This document shows, piece by piece, positions 63,052 through 64,000 of a stretch of DNA of 64,000 bases. The stretch spans positions 124,001-188,000 of the forward strand of contig JAHLEZ010000017.1 of NCBI GenBank assembly GCA_020726505.1, given 5' to 3'. How positions within the stretch are numbered: position 1 is the first letter of the stretch; each line of letters begins with the position of its first letter. Origin of the DNA: Leptodontidium sp. MPI-SDFR-AT-0119. Taxonomy: Eukaryota > Ascomycota > Leotiomycetes > Helotiales > Leptodontidiaceae. The position numbers and the translations under genes are program-made. The notes beneath the pieces are model-generated. The model had not been told where the DNA came from. It searched no databases and saw only the letters and a list, made by a program, of their open reading frames with translations.

Positions 63052-64000
63052 ATGGAGAACAGCATCGCCAGTCTACACGCCGCTGAGAGCGAGGAGATCA
63101 AGCCTTATAAAATACACGTAAGTTTCTTCCCCCCCCCCCCCCCCCCCCCCCAAGTAGCTACCTTAGCTATAGTATTCCTCGATGCTGCTCGCACCGTGGC
63201 GCAAACTTTGTCGCGTGAGTTAGAACTTCAGCTGATGGCGCATCGCAGGTATCATCCAAGTACCTAGATCTCACGAAGAAGAAACTCGAATTGACGAGGT
63301 TACCGCATGAGGTCTTCTTGCCTAGGGATAGGGAATGGGACCATGGGACGCCGAAGAGTGAGATTGAGCCGTTGGTTGATTATTGGTGAGTTGTGATTTT
63401 TAGAAGGGACTGCGCCGGAGGTATCTCCTGCGACTCGATACATACGCTTCTGGTCTCCATCTATCTACTTTTAAGTAAATATTTGGGAGGCAAAGACAGA
63501 GAAAGAGAGGTAGCCAGCAAGGAATCATACTGACAAAATCACAGGCTAGAACACTACACCTGGCGCCAGCGCGAAACCCATCTCAACACAACCCTCCCTC
63601 AATACCGCACCGCCATCTCTCTCCCCTCGACCACAACCACACCCACACCATCACCGCCTCTACGAATCCACTTCCTCCACCTCAAATCACCACACAAACA
63701 CGCCATCCCACTCCTCCTAATTCCAACCTTTCCCCTTACAAACCTCTCCCTAACACCCCTCTTCGCACCCCTCACCAACCCCACCTCGCCAACATCCACC
63801 CAACCATTCACACTCATCGTCCCCTCCCTCCCAGGCCTAGGATTCAGCGATGCCTTCCAAACATCCTCATCCCTCCTCTCGAAATCCGCCGGACTATGCG
63901 ACGCCCTGATGAAAAGGCTAGGCTACACATACTACCTCGCCAGCGCCACAGGATCCGGCGCAGACAGTCCCGCGGGGATAGACTACCATCTGCTCCGCGT
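63052..64000 (+). CDS. Epoxide hydrolase (EHN/alpha-beta hydrolase), 5' part, runs off the window
   Basis: Exons 63052-63117, 63249-63385 and 63545 to beyond 64000, phases consistent. N-terminal EHN domain: EEIKPYKIHVSSKYLDLTKK, LELTRLPHEVF, SEIEPLVDYWLEHYTWRQRE, HLNTTLPQYRT. Then the start of the alpha/beta hydrolase core: LRIHFLHLKS, a truncated HGFP-like region (LLIPTFPLTNL; the expected HGWPGS oxyanion motif is not visible), FTLIVPSLPGLGFSDA, LCDALMKRLGYTYY, SATGSGADSPAGI. The catalytic Asp nucleophile expected in a Gly-x-Asp-x-Gly elbow reads SATGSGADS here, so the elbow may be altered. Epoxide hydrolases of this type open epoxides in detoxification or secondary metabolism. The 3' end is outside the window. 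Confidence 0.85.
63129..63151 (+). repeat. Poly-C tract of 23 residues in intron 1 of the epoxide hydrolase
   Basis: An uninterrupted C run starting 12 bp after the GTAAGT donor. Confidence 0.9.

Overview
The window is chromosomal DNA from a filamentous ascomycete (Pezizomycotina; a Leotiomycetes-like fungus fits, but the class cannot be fixed from sequence alone). Evidence is the short GT-AG introns of about 50-100 bp with ACTAAT/CTAAC branch sites, fungus-specific families (HET, 2EXR, CFEM, fungal arylsulfotransferase, Pom34, HID1), and a sharp split between normal-GC genes and AT-rich, stop-riddled repeats. In the repeats I translated, stops sit where CAA/CAG or TGG codons are expected, as repeat-induced point mutation (RIP) would produce. 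Exon models marked 'sums' give coding lengths that are exact multiples of three.

Layout. 0.3-1.9 kb: intact SRP54. 2.7-4.7 kb: 5'-truncated, frameshifted M3 metallopeptidase. 6.1-7.0 kb: three-exon disordered hypothetical protein. 7.2-16.7 kb: a cAMP-receptor-like GPCR gene (minus strand) split inside its second exon by an 8,012-bp hAT DNA transposon with an 8-bp target duplication. 17.9-18.0 kb: 17-bp-period palindromic minisatellite. 19.3-31.4 kb: accessory region with a kinase relic, two gene fragments joined head to head, an intact 2EXR gene, a truncated medium-chain reductase, a RIP-ruined HET gene and AT-rich DNA. 31.4-47.0 kb: a RIP-degraded Gypsy element (minus strand, 301-bp LTRs, GAGAC duplication) holding two later insertions: a 1,485-bp TRIM-like non-autonomous LTR element and an apparently intact 7,491-bp Copia element with LTRs that look identical. 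47.8-50.5 kb: RIP-degraded DUF3435 (Starship captain-like) recombinase. 52-64 kb: gene-dense housekeeping and secretory block: CFEM-like protein (one-base frameshift), arylsulfotransferase-like protein, degenerate AMP-binding protein, Pom34, HID1 and the start of an epoxide hydrolase.

Most notable. (1) The Copia element carries, between pol and its 3' LTR, an antisense four-exon gene for a 206-aa Ala/Pro-rich, Cys-patterned protein; its introns could persist through retrotransposition because they lie antisense to the genomic RNA. (2) The hAT element carries about 16 copies of a cassette with two TACTAAT branch sites 12 bp apart, many inside recognisable introns of its two genes. (3) Conceptual removal of the hAT and one target duplication leaves an open 424-codon GPCR frame.
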